NCBI RefSeq assembly: GCF_004359215.1
Contig: NC_090616.1
Location: forward strand, 504,434-568,433
Length of the DNA stretch: 64,000 bases
From: Bremia lactucae
Lineage: Eukaryota; Oomycota; Peronosporomycetes; Peronosporales; Peronosporaceae
Direction of reading: 5' to 3'
In this document: positions 19,928 to 30,410 of the stretch, in pieces
Position numbering within the stretch: position 1 is the first letter of the stretch
Layout: each line of letters opens with the position of its first letter
Made by a program: the position numbers and the translations under genes
Notes under the pieces: generated by a model
Told to the model about the DNA's origin: nothing
The model's input: only the letters and a program-made list of their open reading frames with translations
The model's database searches: none

Positions 19928-21591
19928 TGTAAAGCAGCGAGTGGATGGAGGAGAATCGACTTGTGGGATCAGCCATGAGGTGCCTCCCCGTAAGCGCTGA
20001 CGCTCGAAATAGGACTCGCAATTGCGCCATTTTAAAAATTTTCGAACGAAATGGTTATAGCTCGCGATTAGAATAGGATGGGCGACGGTAATAGTTTTTG
20101 CCTCTTAGACTCGCTGCTTATTCATACGCACGTAGGCTTTCGAAAAGCGCTCAGACTCAGAATGTCCAATAATCTGGTGTGGGATTCGGAAAAGTAGCAA
20201 GATCTTTTTGATCACTTTATTGTGACCAACGACTTGATGCGAGTCTATGCCTTGTTCTTCTTCTTGATTGGCGTCTTGTCACAGATAGGATACGAGCGAT
20301 TAGCTTAGAGAAGGGGGAAGATGTCTTCTGACTGTCGGATAAATGTCGCCCTGCCGTGAGCTAACGGCCTAATTAACCTGGTCCTCTAAAAAACGTACGC
20401 TGCGCTTAGGCGTTAAGAAAGTTATTACAAAACACAATTTTTTTTCAAGTGTTTCATGTCACACAATTGCGGAAGGGTGCAAAGTAGTAAACATTGGCCG
20501 AAGAAGCAACGAATGTCGAAAAGCGCTAGACACGTTGACAATTTTTTTACAATCAGTAATGTTAATCTTTATTATTCTTTTTTTGGCGTCCACTGGCAAA
20601 ACTAATGTAGTTACTGGCGGTCGTCCATCTCTGAAAAGTGAAATAAAGGTTTTTACTTTGACCATCGTTAAGCCGAAACAAAGAGGCGGAGGTATATATT
20701 GCGACAACGGAGAGGCCGAAGACATAGAGCTTAAAAATCGTCATCAGGTTTTGTAGTGCATGTAGGTAGAAGGCGGCCTCAAATGGTTGCATCGTAAATG
20801 CCCTCGGATGCATTTTGTACTTCATCGCTTTTCTTAAAGTTTGTAGCAATCTACTCTTTCTTTTGTGCACAATTTGACCAAAATACTCTGTTTTTGCTAC
20901 AACCGGTTAAACTTATTTTAAAAGTGCCATTAGATCTGTTATTCTTCCAAATTCAAGTCGGACGTTTCGCACGCGGACCCTCACGGCCGCCCTACAAACA
21001 CAACCGGACCGACATGAATTTGTGGGTTAGGTGACTTTCTGTTATAATTTTTATATAATTGGCGATCAGATTCTTTAAAATATAAATTGTCTGCACTTAT
21101 TGTGCTGGTCGCAAACGCTGCGGCTCTGTGCAATAAGTAAACGTGAAAGCATTCAAATAGAAGCTAGTGCACACGTGTCGACGCTGGTTAACGCACACCG
21201 GAACTCCGACCACATTACCACAACAAGAAACAGAAACAATAGATTAACTAGCTTCAACAGCTTTGTAACAAAGCTGCTTACGAGATAAATTTTGCCTAGA
21301 GAAGTCCTATCGCTTTCAGCTGAAAGGAACAGCCAGGCGTGATGTTCCATAGCAATCGTCTTCGAAATAATGACTAATTATTGCGTGCCACTTACAAATC
21401 CGACTAGGATAATACTGCACAATACTGTAAATTGGCGCATTTTATAAGTATTGGAACAATAAAGCACGCGACCATAAGTAATATCCGACATTCTAACTTA
21501 GAAATATGTTGCGTAAAGAATAATATGAAATATTTAAAGCTAGAAAGCTCAATTTCATCTGGAAGCTTATTAGCCCTTGTAACCTTGTAAA
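19928..21591. other. Intergenic, no gene seen
   Basis: 1.66 kb with only short frames (up to 102 codons, overlapping on both strands around 20459-20870, low-complexity and without a domain). Likely holds promoters of the kinase gene and the small acidic gene. No TE signature seen. Confidence 0.5.
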
Positions 21592-22011
21592 ATGGAGAAA
21601 GACATCAATGCTGATCAAGATTCGCTTGCGGCGCTCGAGGCCGAGTACGCTAAAGTCTTAGGAAATCTAACACTTAACGAAATATCATCTCAATTACCTC
21701 AGGCGAAGGATGTCAATTGCGACAGCGAAGAAGATCAAGGCGTTGGCGAAAACTACGTGTTATTGCCTTCATCTCCTTGCCATAGCGACGATACTCTTCT
21801 TGACGATAGGAAGGAAGATATTCTTGAAGAGCATATTACTAAAAAAAAGAATGAAACAAACATTCAGGTGGACCAGCGAGCGTTTATTATGCAAAGCATG
21901 CAGCAGCTAAAGCTGCGTCCGCCGCCATGGGCGGAAGCCTATAACCTATCGGACGACAAGCTCATCAACATGGTGCAGAAGCAACTAAAAAGAAAAACTA
22001 GCGAAAAGTAA
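21592..22011 (+). CDS. Small acidic protein of unknown function
   Basis: 139 aa. N-terminal helix (LAALEAEYAKVL), an acidic disordered middle with DSEEDQG, and a more conserved-looking C-terminus with LKLRPPPWAEAYNLSDDKL and a KQLKRKTSEK tail. The PPPWA box followed by a short helix looks like a protein-binding segment. No TM or signal peptide. The family is not recognised. The stop lies 104 bp before the stop of the convergent decarboxylase gene. Confidence 0.65.
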   Translation: MEKDINADQDSLAALEAEYAKVLGNLTLNEISSQLPQAKDVNCDSEEDQGVGENYVLLPSSPCHSDDTLLDDRKEDILEEHITKKKNETNIQVDQRAFIMQSMQQLKLRPPPWAEAYNLSDDKLINMVQKQLKRKTSEK

Positions 22012-22114
22012 CAAGCAAGATTGTCGATAACTTAACTGTCTATCGCAGTCAATGACGAATTTCAACCAGCACAGACATGGTCTCCAGCCAAATGCTTGAA
22101 TATAGATACACACT

Positions 22115-23320
22115 TTATGGCAGTGGTTCGCCAGTGCTTATATCCACAAGCGCTTCCCCAGTGGACAAAACTTGCGTGCCCCCACCGACACGAGTTACAT
22201 ATATCATTTTAACACTGTCCAGTACATGCGAAACTTGAAGCGACTTATTGCATTTAGACAACGCCTCTATCTTGGCAAGCAGTGCTGTCGATAGCGTGCG
22301 ATCAATCAACGTGGACGACCGAATCAGCATCTCGGACGATGGTGGGAAGTAGTGGTGCACAAGTGACACAACTTCCTGCACATGCGGTCCCTCAGTAAAA
22401 AGCACAGCATTTGGACCCGCGTCGAACGTGTATGCGGCTTGTACACGACCAGCCTGCTCATTGTAGCGGTGTACAAGGGCGATAATCTGACGCGACGTGT
22501 CGTTTAAATAGAAAATTGGCGGCAAAGTGTCGAGGCACACAGCATGAAACTGATTGCTTTCTTGCATCGTAAGTGTACCAAAGGCTTCAAAGTCTCGAGC
22601 TAAAATTGCCATTTCCATACGCTTCATTCGCTCTGGCACCACAGTCTTGGCACGGTACGTCAGTAATGGACTTGTAGCCTTGGTCAATTGCATGCCAATA
22701 CAGCTGCTCGTGTCCTTTTGCGCATCATCCGCCACACACACGACAGCACATAGTTCAGGCCAATGCCGTTCGTCTGCGACCTGGACAGCGATGGAATCAT
22801 GTCCGTCGGGCCGCTCTCCTTTTTGCCAGGCTACAAACCCTCCAGAAAGACTTCTACAAGCTGATCCAGAGCCCTGACGCGCAATCGCTGAGAGGTGACC
22901 GGGAAACTCTTCGTCGGTCTCGGATATGCCGTAAAACTCAGCCAACGTTGCTACCAGACATGCGTAGCCCGCGGCAGACGAAGCAAGTCCTGCTGCCGTC
23001 GGGAACGAATTCGTCGAGACGATATGCAAGTGCGTATTCAACTTCTCCTCATTCTTTCCGTGCACGCGCTGCGCTAGTTGCTTCATCTCGTGAAGCACCA
23101 CGGCGACGCGGTGATTTATTGGCTGCTCCTGGCCATTAAGCCACAGTCGCGTGGTCTGCAACGCCGAGCCGCCAACCACTGACGTCGTTGTGCGCAGTTG
23201 ATCCTGCTGTAGCGTCACACTTAGCGACGAACTGATGGGAGTGTTAAGCGCGACATTGTCCTTTCCCCAATACTTGATCACCGCGATATTTGTAGGCGCG
23301 GAGCACGTAGCAACTTGCAT
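22115..23320 (-). CDS. MVD: Diphosphomevalonate decarboxylase
   Basis: 401 aa, full length for the family. GHMP-type fold with N-terminal PTNIAVIKYWGK, the nucleotide loop FPTAAGLASSAAGYACL, and GSGSACRSLSGGFVAW. It converts mevalonate 5-diphosphate to isopentenyl diphosphate with ATP, the last step of the mevalonate pathway in the cytosol. Peronosporales lack sterol synthesis but keep this pathway for dolichol, ubiquinone and prenylation (known biology). No introns needed. Its start codon lies close to the start of the J-domain gene on the other strand, a divergent pair. Confidence 0.96.
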   Translation of the reverse strand: MQVATCSAPTNIAVIKYWGKDNVALNTPISSSLSVTLQQDQLRTTTSVVGGSALQTTRLWLNGQEQPINHRVAVVLHEMKQLAQRVHGKNEEKLNTHLHIVSTNSFPTAAGLASSAAGYACLVATLAEFYGISETDEEFPGHLSAIARQGSGSACRSLSGGFVAWQKGERPDGHDSIAVQVADERHWPELCAVVCVADDAQKDTSSCIGMQLTKATSPLLTYRAKTVVPERMKRMEMAILARDFEAFGTLTMQESNQFHAVCLDTLPPIFYLNDTSRQIIALVHRYNEQAGRVQAAYTFDAGPNAVLFTEGPHVQEVVSLVHHYFPPSSEMLIRSSTLIDRTLSTALLAKIEALSKCNKSLQVSHVLDSVKMIYVTRVGGGTQVLSTGEALVDISTGEPLP

Positions 23321-23660
23321 TGTAGAGTCAACCTTGAAACCAAAAACTCACATGTGCAATATGATAGATCATAGGTTTCCCTTTGGTTTCACAACCCGCA
23401 TTTCGCGCCATACAACCACCTCGTTCGCTATGGGCGTCATTGCGGTCGGAGCGTCTCTCGGCGTTCGAGAGGCGCAGACGTCAGCAATAGTTATTCCAGC
23501 GTCTGCATCGATCGCATCCACCCGCCGCAATCCTTTTTCCTCGGGAACGTCTTCTTCGGCGCTCAGTAGCTGCAAAATTGTGCCAAGGAAACGCGCGACC
23601 GCGCCCTGCGCTAAAAAGCGTAACCACAGCACTAGCCAGAACGAGCGCGAAACGATTGCA

Positions 23661-26600
23661 ATGCAACCAGTATCTAGTAGAAGTCCTAGTCCATATATAC
23701 ATGATGCCGTGCCCGGCCAAGCACAGAGCGTGGTACCATCGCTCATAAATTCTTCGGATCTTGTGGAGCGCATGATCCATGTGGGGACGACGATGGACCC
23801 ACAAATCCTCGCTTCGTACGTGGAAGGCGTGGAACTTAGCCGCATCATGACTTTTTTGCATTGTAGCATCACCCATCGCAAGTCGCACGATGGAAGGTTT
23901 GCTATGGCTTTCATGGTATCAGGTAAAACAGCAAAGCATGTAGACGATGGAGCACAGTTATTACATTCACTTGTCGTGAGCACCGAGCAGAAGCTGCGCA
24001 AAATTGAGAAAGAAAATACGAAAGGTGGGCAAAGAGACGATTGCCTGCAGGATATGACCGAGGGAAGCAGTAGGCAGGAGAAGCGCAACCATCGTCTCAC
24101 ATCTCAGCAGTCAACACAACGATACGCGATGAATATCAGCGATTCTACCAGGCGAAGTCGAAGCGCTCCACGTGAAGACGTGCGGTATTGCAAACGTACG
24201 TGGTAGCGAAACAGAAATTCCGGAGATTACTGATCATTTCTTGTGGCATCGAATATTTATAGTCAATCGAGAGATAGACCATATAGTTCAGTGTGCGTCA
24301 AAGCGAGGAACAAGCCACAAAAGTGTTTCAAAGTCTCTATGTCATAATGTGAAAAACCAAGAAAAAAAGAAGAAAACAGATCCATCCGTAAAGGTACATG
24401 ATAGCAAGGCTAAAACGGAGAGCGAACAGCGCTTACGTGATGAGAGGGAGGCATATCGGATACGATTAGTACGCACTGTTAAAATTCAGCGCCGCTTGGA
24501 AGCTGAGGCAAAGCGTGCGCGGGCGCAGGAAATGGTGGAACGGGCTAAATATATGCGATTGCGTCGCGAATTTCACGAGATAAAGCATCGCAAAAATGTT
24601 GCAGAATTCGTGGTTAAAAGGCAGTGTAATGCGATGACTGCGTCGGTCGCGACATCGTCGCCTAGCAAGAAGCGACAATGTTTGCGTGAAATTGAACAGT
24701 TTGGGATTGCTCACGATGCGTGTTTATCGATGCCCAGGCGTGATCTTGCCTGCAAAGCGCGTACATATGCCTTTAAGTCGAAGCGGTGGGAGGCAAGTAA
24801 GGCTTGTTCAGTTGCAGATGACGCCATGATGCGCTTAGTTAAAAAAGTGCAAGCATTTGAAAAGATGATCATGTCAGGGACCGATGAGCTGTGTGCTGGA
24901 TTAGAAACTACTGTCGAGTCAAATTCAAATCATGAGAATGACACCGATGCATCAGACAAAGAGTCTAGTTCAAGAATATCGACGTTATACAATGGTTTAA
25001 CAGCAATGGATGCGTCTACGAACGTTCGGGTTGATGAGAGTGGAGAAAAACATCAATCTTTGCACGACTCATTCCGCTCGACGTGGAACCTTCCCGGTCT
25101 ATCGCGAGATCTAAATTTAATCCAAGACTATACTTCAGAAACCAAATGCAAATTACTGCGCTTTTTGGCAGGTGAACGGCAGTATTTCTACCTGGAACCA
25201 CTTGAAAGCAGCAGCTCGTACTCCCATGATGCAGAGAGGTGGTTATTAACGCCTCATGACCACCATATTTTGCATCAATATTTACTGGACCATGCTGATG
25301 CTGGACATGAGCTTGTATTATATACTGAACGAGTCCGCGCGCTTGGATACTTGGTGCCGCCCGTGTCGTTTACAACTAACACTAATCCACTTAGCAGCGA
25401 GCTAAATGTTTTTCAAACGTCACGACATATTGTGTGGAGCGAATTGCAAAATAAGATTGTTGTGTTGCATTCTCTCGCTTTGGTTATGCACATGATGGGT
25501 AAGCATTATGTTGCCAGACAATTACGAAATTGTAATGCCCTTGGAGACATTGAGCACGATAATATTTTAAATCAAGACACCTTAGAGTCTGATCTCTTTA
25601 CGTACATCCTTCGACCAATTCGATCCTCTGCAATTGAGTCAAGCCTATTTGATTCGCTGCCGATTTCGCTCGTGCGTGAAACCATAGAGCAATGTCCTGA
25701 GGTCGTCAATCATGTTTTGCAATGGCAAAGCAAGGGCGACGTGCCAAGTTTCCTTCGTCAAGTCGATAGTTGTGACTCTCAAATTAACGATGGAAAACCT
25801 TCTCTGATTCAGGGCCAAATTTATAGCAGCAGCTACTTTTTGCGTTGTTTATTGGGGAGACTTACTACCGCAACGCGGAAATTGGATGGACTAATAAAAG
25901 ATTTGGTGGCCGCATTTAACGAGAAGCGACCGGAAGTCTCGATAGAGAAGGCCCAAAGCGTTGGCAATCGGCGCCAACACATCATTGAACACGTAAATCG
26001 ATTAAAATCCGTGACGACCCAGGTGATCGTGGAGAATACAAAATTGCAATTGCACAAATGGTGGGTCCTCTTTGCTAATAATTCGTGTGCGTGGTTTCAT
26101 CCGGACGATGTTATTAGAATGGAAGACAGGTCGTATGATAAATTTACGTGTCTTCAAGACGCCTTGTACGTATGGCATAATGAGGCGCTTTTGTATTCAA
26201 CAAAAGATAATTTTGTGGACCCAAAACGCAAAGAAGAAACCTCACTGTATCGTAATGATGATACTTGCACTCCGTCTTACAGTGGTATAGCAAAGGAAAT
26301 TAATTGTCTCCCCATGACAAAGGAAGAGGAATTGACTGCTCTTCTTCGATTAACCCCACCAAACATGCGAAATGATATACGGAACAGGTTAAAAACGCGT
26401 GATGAGACAGAAAAGTGTATTATGACAGCATTGATGGTTGAGAAAGCGCGCTGTCAATTAGAAGAGTCAGTAGCGATCATGCGAGATGTACTGAAAGAAT
26501 TGGGACGCGCTGGGCCATGGCGTAAACACGTGAAGAATTCGCAAACATTGCAACGCGAGCAAGCCGTACAAGCAGCAATTCAGGAGAAGCTTCTTATGCA

Positions 26601-28401
26601 CCAGTGGGCGCGATACTATACAAAGTACGAGGACGATGCACTCGTGCAATTGCAAGCACATAATTCAAGCATTCCAAGTGAAGGAATGGCTTCAGGCGAT
26701 AATCAATCACAAGCCGAATGTGCCTCTGCATGTGTCGGCAATGCACCACCGATAACTACGGATACGAGTAGTACATTAGATCCTGCCGACTCTCCTGACG
26801 TCATCGAGATGAAAAGGCTTCGACAGGAGATCATTTTAGCAAAAGAAAATTTATTGCGTGATATCAGCGGATGTGACGCTAAAGTGGGTACAATACTGCC
26901 GCTTGATGGTGATCAAAAGCTTCTTATCGACGAATGTAAAGGACTTGCAGCCTCTTGTATGCAAGCGCTAGGTAAATATCTGGGCACGGATGAAGCTGAG
27001 GATGCGATTGCAGGACAACAGGCATCATCCAGGCAATCGTGTGCCGCAACAAGACCAGATCTGTTAGAGAGGCGGGCTGCCTCAGTTTTACATGGAGTAA
27101 AAGCGTCAAGGCAAACGTTATCGTCTGGACAGCGACTCACACTAAAGAAAGCAGGTACAAAACGCAGCTCAAAAATTAGAAGTCGTCGAGTTGAATCGAT
27201 ACGTGTTGCAAAAGCACTTGCTGCGATGAATGTTGATGGTTTACTATCTAGCTCTCGATCGTCTAAGTCAAAAACGTCTCCATTAAACGCGGCATCCGTG
27301 CGCAGTATTGGCACAACCCGAAGTCAGCGTTGTGATGACAGTTCTCCTTTACGGATGGGTTGCTCAGGGTGCCGGAATTTGCGTCGCCGTTGCACAGGTT
27401 GCTCGGGCTGCTGCCTTCACTGTGTGTGCGTACGATGTGGGTGCCGCATGTGCTGTTCGTCTCGACTTGCGGCTGTTCAGAAGACTATGGCACAGATGCT
27501 GGACCTTATTGAGTCGAAGGAAGGTTGCGTGTCAGAAGGAATTGGAACTGAGTATTGTGGTATGGTTGTCTACTGTCAGCTGTGTCAATGCTGTGGAAAT
27601 CATTGCTCATGCTTTTTGGCAAACCCGAACTCGGAATCTGCCGGTGCGACCGTCTCTATGACGCCTAATCGCGAAGCACGTAACGCTTCAGGAAGAAGAA
27701 GAATCACGAAAGCACCATCTCGGAGAGAACGGCGCTTTAAAATCAATCAAGAAGCATGTCAACGCCGAGGTCTCAATACGACTACGAATGGTGAAGAGGA
27801 CAGAACCATTCCACATTCAGCAGCATCAGGCGGACACAGCAAGCAGCAACCTCAACGTTCTCGGGCTTTTCCCGCGCGCCAGGGGCGTGCTCCGCTGCCA
27901 ACGTTTGACTATGGCATTGAAGGCGCTTTCGGGCTTGACTCGGCGAATCAACACGGACAGTGTCGCACGTGGCGACCGGCACCATCCGATAAAAACGAGC
28001 AAGAGGATCTGTTTCGTGCAGCTCGTGTTCGAATGAAGCTTGTACGCTCGACATTTTCAACGACATTGGGACTGTCATCGGGCTTGGAGTGTTTGGATGG
28101 CGAGCAATTGTGGCAGCCGGAACGAATTCAGATCATGTGGGAGCGCCGGGACTTTTATGGTGTACTTGGACTGCCGCGCGACGCTACCACTCAGCAGATC
28201 AAGCGTCAGTACCGTAAGCTTGCGCTAAAGTTGCACCCAGACAAAGCTTCTGATGCATGTGCGTCGTTAGAGTCGACAGTCGCTGAAGCTGCGAAGAACG
28301 TTGAAGCTGGAAACTTTGGAAAGCGAGTAGATGCCTTTGTAGCAGCGACGCACTCGTATAAAATTCTACTTGGCGGCGTGGATGCTTTGCGGGGCCGGTG
28401 A
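23661..28401 (+). CDS. Very long protein with Cys-rich segment and C-terminal J domain
   Basis: Two exons, 23661-24195 and 24263-28401, about 1557 aa. The donor GTACGTGG at 24196 joins two frames. An acceptor TATAG ends at 24262 (a second usable one ends at 24277). The frame is open upstream to 23235, so starts at 23352, 23361 or 23430 are possible, but the divergent decarboxylase begins at 23320. The first 1000 residues are helical and charged with no domain I know (KAKTESEQRLRDEREAYRIR; later a WWVLFANNSCAWF patch). Genomic 27331-27625 encodes 21 Cys in about 95 residues, in CxxC/CC clusters, suggesting Zn binding. The end (from 28138) is a J domain with DFYGVLGLPRDAT and HPD at 28234-28242, so it should stimulate an HSP70. 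A J domain at the extreme C-terminus of such a long protein is unusual. Confidence 0.8.
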
Positions 28402-28965
28402 AGACACTCACCTTTACATCGTCGTTCAAAACATCAATCAAAGAATTTTAGGAGGCGAGACCGCGACACAGCAATGGATGTGAATCGTGTCTCCTCGGCC
28501 GAACATCCTGCAGCGCCACCTGATTTTCCGTACTTGTTTAAAGGCCAAATAAGGCCGCGATGATGTTGGCATATCCTACCGACGTGTTGGTGTTTCGCAG
28601 CAAGACTTCCAGGGAAATGTCTTAATTTCGGTGATTAAAGGCATTTGAAGACCGGATGCAACGATTGCAGCTCTTGTGCGAAATTCACGTGTAGACGGTC
28701 AAGGCCGCATGGAAGTTGAAAAACGGGGCAAGCTCTTTAACGACGATCTCGGCTTGAAGAAGGCTATCCGTCTGAGCACTGGGAGACCTAGTAATGGAGG
28801 TGGAACCGAACAATTTGGGCTTTATTGAGCTGCGCTACTGTCTCAGTGGTCCAACAACGTTGACACTTAAAAAACTGACATACTGCCAAAGTACAATGGA
28901 TTCTTTCTCGCTATATTTGTTGTGGTAGTTATTTCATGTTGTCTTGGGACTGTATGCATGATGTC
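28402..28965. other. Intergenic, possible decayed coding sequence
   Basis: Between two convergent genes. Short phrases look coding (an ATG frame at 28474 with EHPAAPPDFPYLF; a frame near 28800 with LSGPTTLTLKKL) but stops and frame changes interrupt them. I cannot name a parent gene. Confidence 0.35.
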
Positions 28966-30058
28966 TTAACTTGAACTTGTAGCCATGTCCGCAACAGACG
29001 TTGCCGCAGCGGACGTGGAGTCATTTTGCCAGATGCGAATGGTGCCATCTTCGGAGCCCGTCGCAAACGAGTCACCATTAGGCGAGTATCGCAGACATCG
29101 CACGGGCCCGTGGTGTCCCTTGTGCAACTCGAGAATTTCTCCTGTCTTGTAGTCAAAGACGCGCACCCATGTGTCGGATCCCCCCGCTACAAACTTGCTC
29201 TCGGTCGGATGCAGTGATGCACCGCCTTCTTCGGCAAATGAAATCGGCATCGGAAATGCGTGCAACAACGCAAACTCGTTTTGCACGTCGAAAAAATAGA
29301 CCTACATATCACATTGCATTAATTAGCCTCTAGAACAATAAAAATGCTTGCCAGCATCTCGTATCTACCTGTTTGCCTGCTGCAATTGTAAGCACTTGTC
29401 CGTTCCTAGATGCTTCCATGTCCATAACGTCCGCATCGACCTTAAATTGCCGCGTCTGCGTGAATGTATCCAAGTCCCAAATCGTGACCGTGCCATCAAC
29501 TTCGCCTGTGGCTGCTAGAAGGTCATTGAGCACAACAACCTTCCGGATCTGTTGGGCTGTTTGCATCTCTACCAGTGGCGACGGTGGTAGCACTACGATG
29601 CCAGTGCGGCCCTCCGCCTTGTAAGCGTGCAACTGTTCTTTTACACAGAGTACGTCAAAAACGCGAAGCTGCTTCTCATGGCCTGCAGTCAGCAATCGTG
29701 CTCCATCCGTTGTGAAAGCCACGCTTTTGACCACGTGCTTGTGCTCGAGTGTCGTGACAACATCTCCCGTCAGCGCATCCCATATCTTGACGGAAAAGTC
29801 CGCACTTCCCGTTGCACAAAATTCGGCTTCATTGTCGAGTTTGGCGCTCCATACAGCGCCCTTATGACCCTCAAATGTACCGATCCAGTCCCCCGAGTCG
29901 CCGTGCCGCAGCATCGGCAGCTTGTCGTGACATGCAGAGACCAGGAGATTACTGCGGCTGTAGTACAATTCAGTCAAAGGACGGGAGTGACCTGGACACA
30001 CGATTGGGATCTGGCGTAGCGCTGCCGGCGACGAAGAAAATTCTACTGGTGAGCTCAT
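28966..30058 (-). CDS. STRAP: STRAP/UNRIP-type WD40 protein (two exons)
   Basis: Join of 30058-29369 and 29301-28966, 341 aa. The intron is 67 bp (GTAGAT...TGTAG), phase 0, falling after AAGKQ and before [10 protein letters not shown]. Seven WD-type blades can be followed: [17 protein letters not shown] ending [15 protein letters not shown] ending LRVFD, a diverged blade, GTVTIWD, VYFFDV, then [30 protein letters not shown]. Length and blade order match serine-threonine kinase receptor-associated protein, an SMN-complex partner that also binds UNR in animals. The oomycete role is probably in RNP assembly or translation (inference). Confidence 0.92.
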
Positions 30059-30410
30059 GATTGGGACGTTGTTGTCGAAGGGGACGCGGACTCGGCGTGA
30101 AGATCAATTGGTCGGATGTTGCTTCAGTTAAAGTTGCGCCAACGAACTAAGTGTCATATTTTGTTCGATACAAAACGACCGAAATAAAATGAGCATGTGG
30201 TGCTATAAATCGGGCTTTAATTGACAAGTGAGGTTGCAATACGTAATGGCCTGCATTATCTGCATTCGAAGCTTATAAAAAAATGTCACCTAGTTTGGTT
30301 GCCTTTAGCAATCAGTAACCGTGTGAACCTTAAATTATCTCAACGATGGATGCCAGTGGGAGAAAGTTAGATTTTCCACAAATTTGTGTTTATTATCAGT
30401 TGTGACAGTT

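Noticed and set aside
23369..24100. Minus-strand 243-codon frame inside the first exon of the J-domain gene
   Set aside because: Composition looks like a shadow of the plus frame, with no domain and no promoter context. The plus frame splices cleanly into the long downstream exon.
24196..24291. Intron of the J-domain gene ending at the CAG at 24291
   Set aside because: That acceptor breaks the reading frame. Acceptors ending at 24262 or 24277 keep it.
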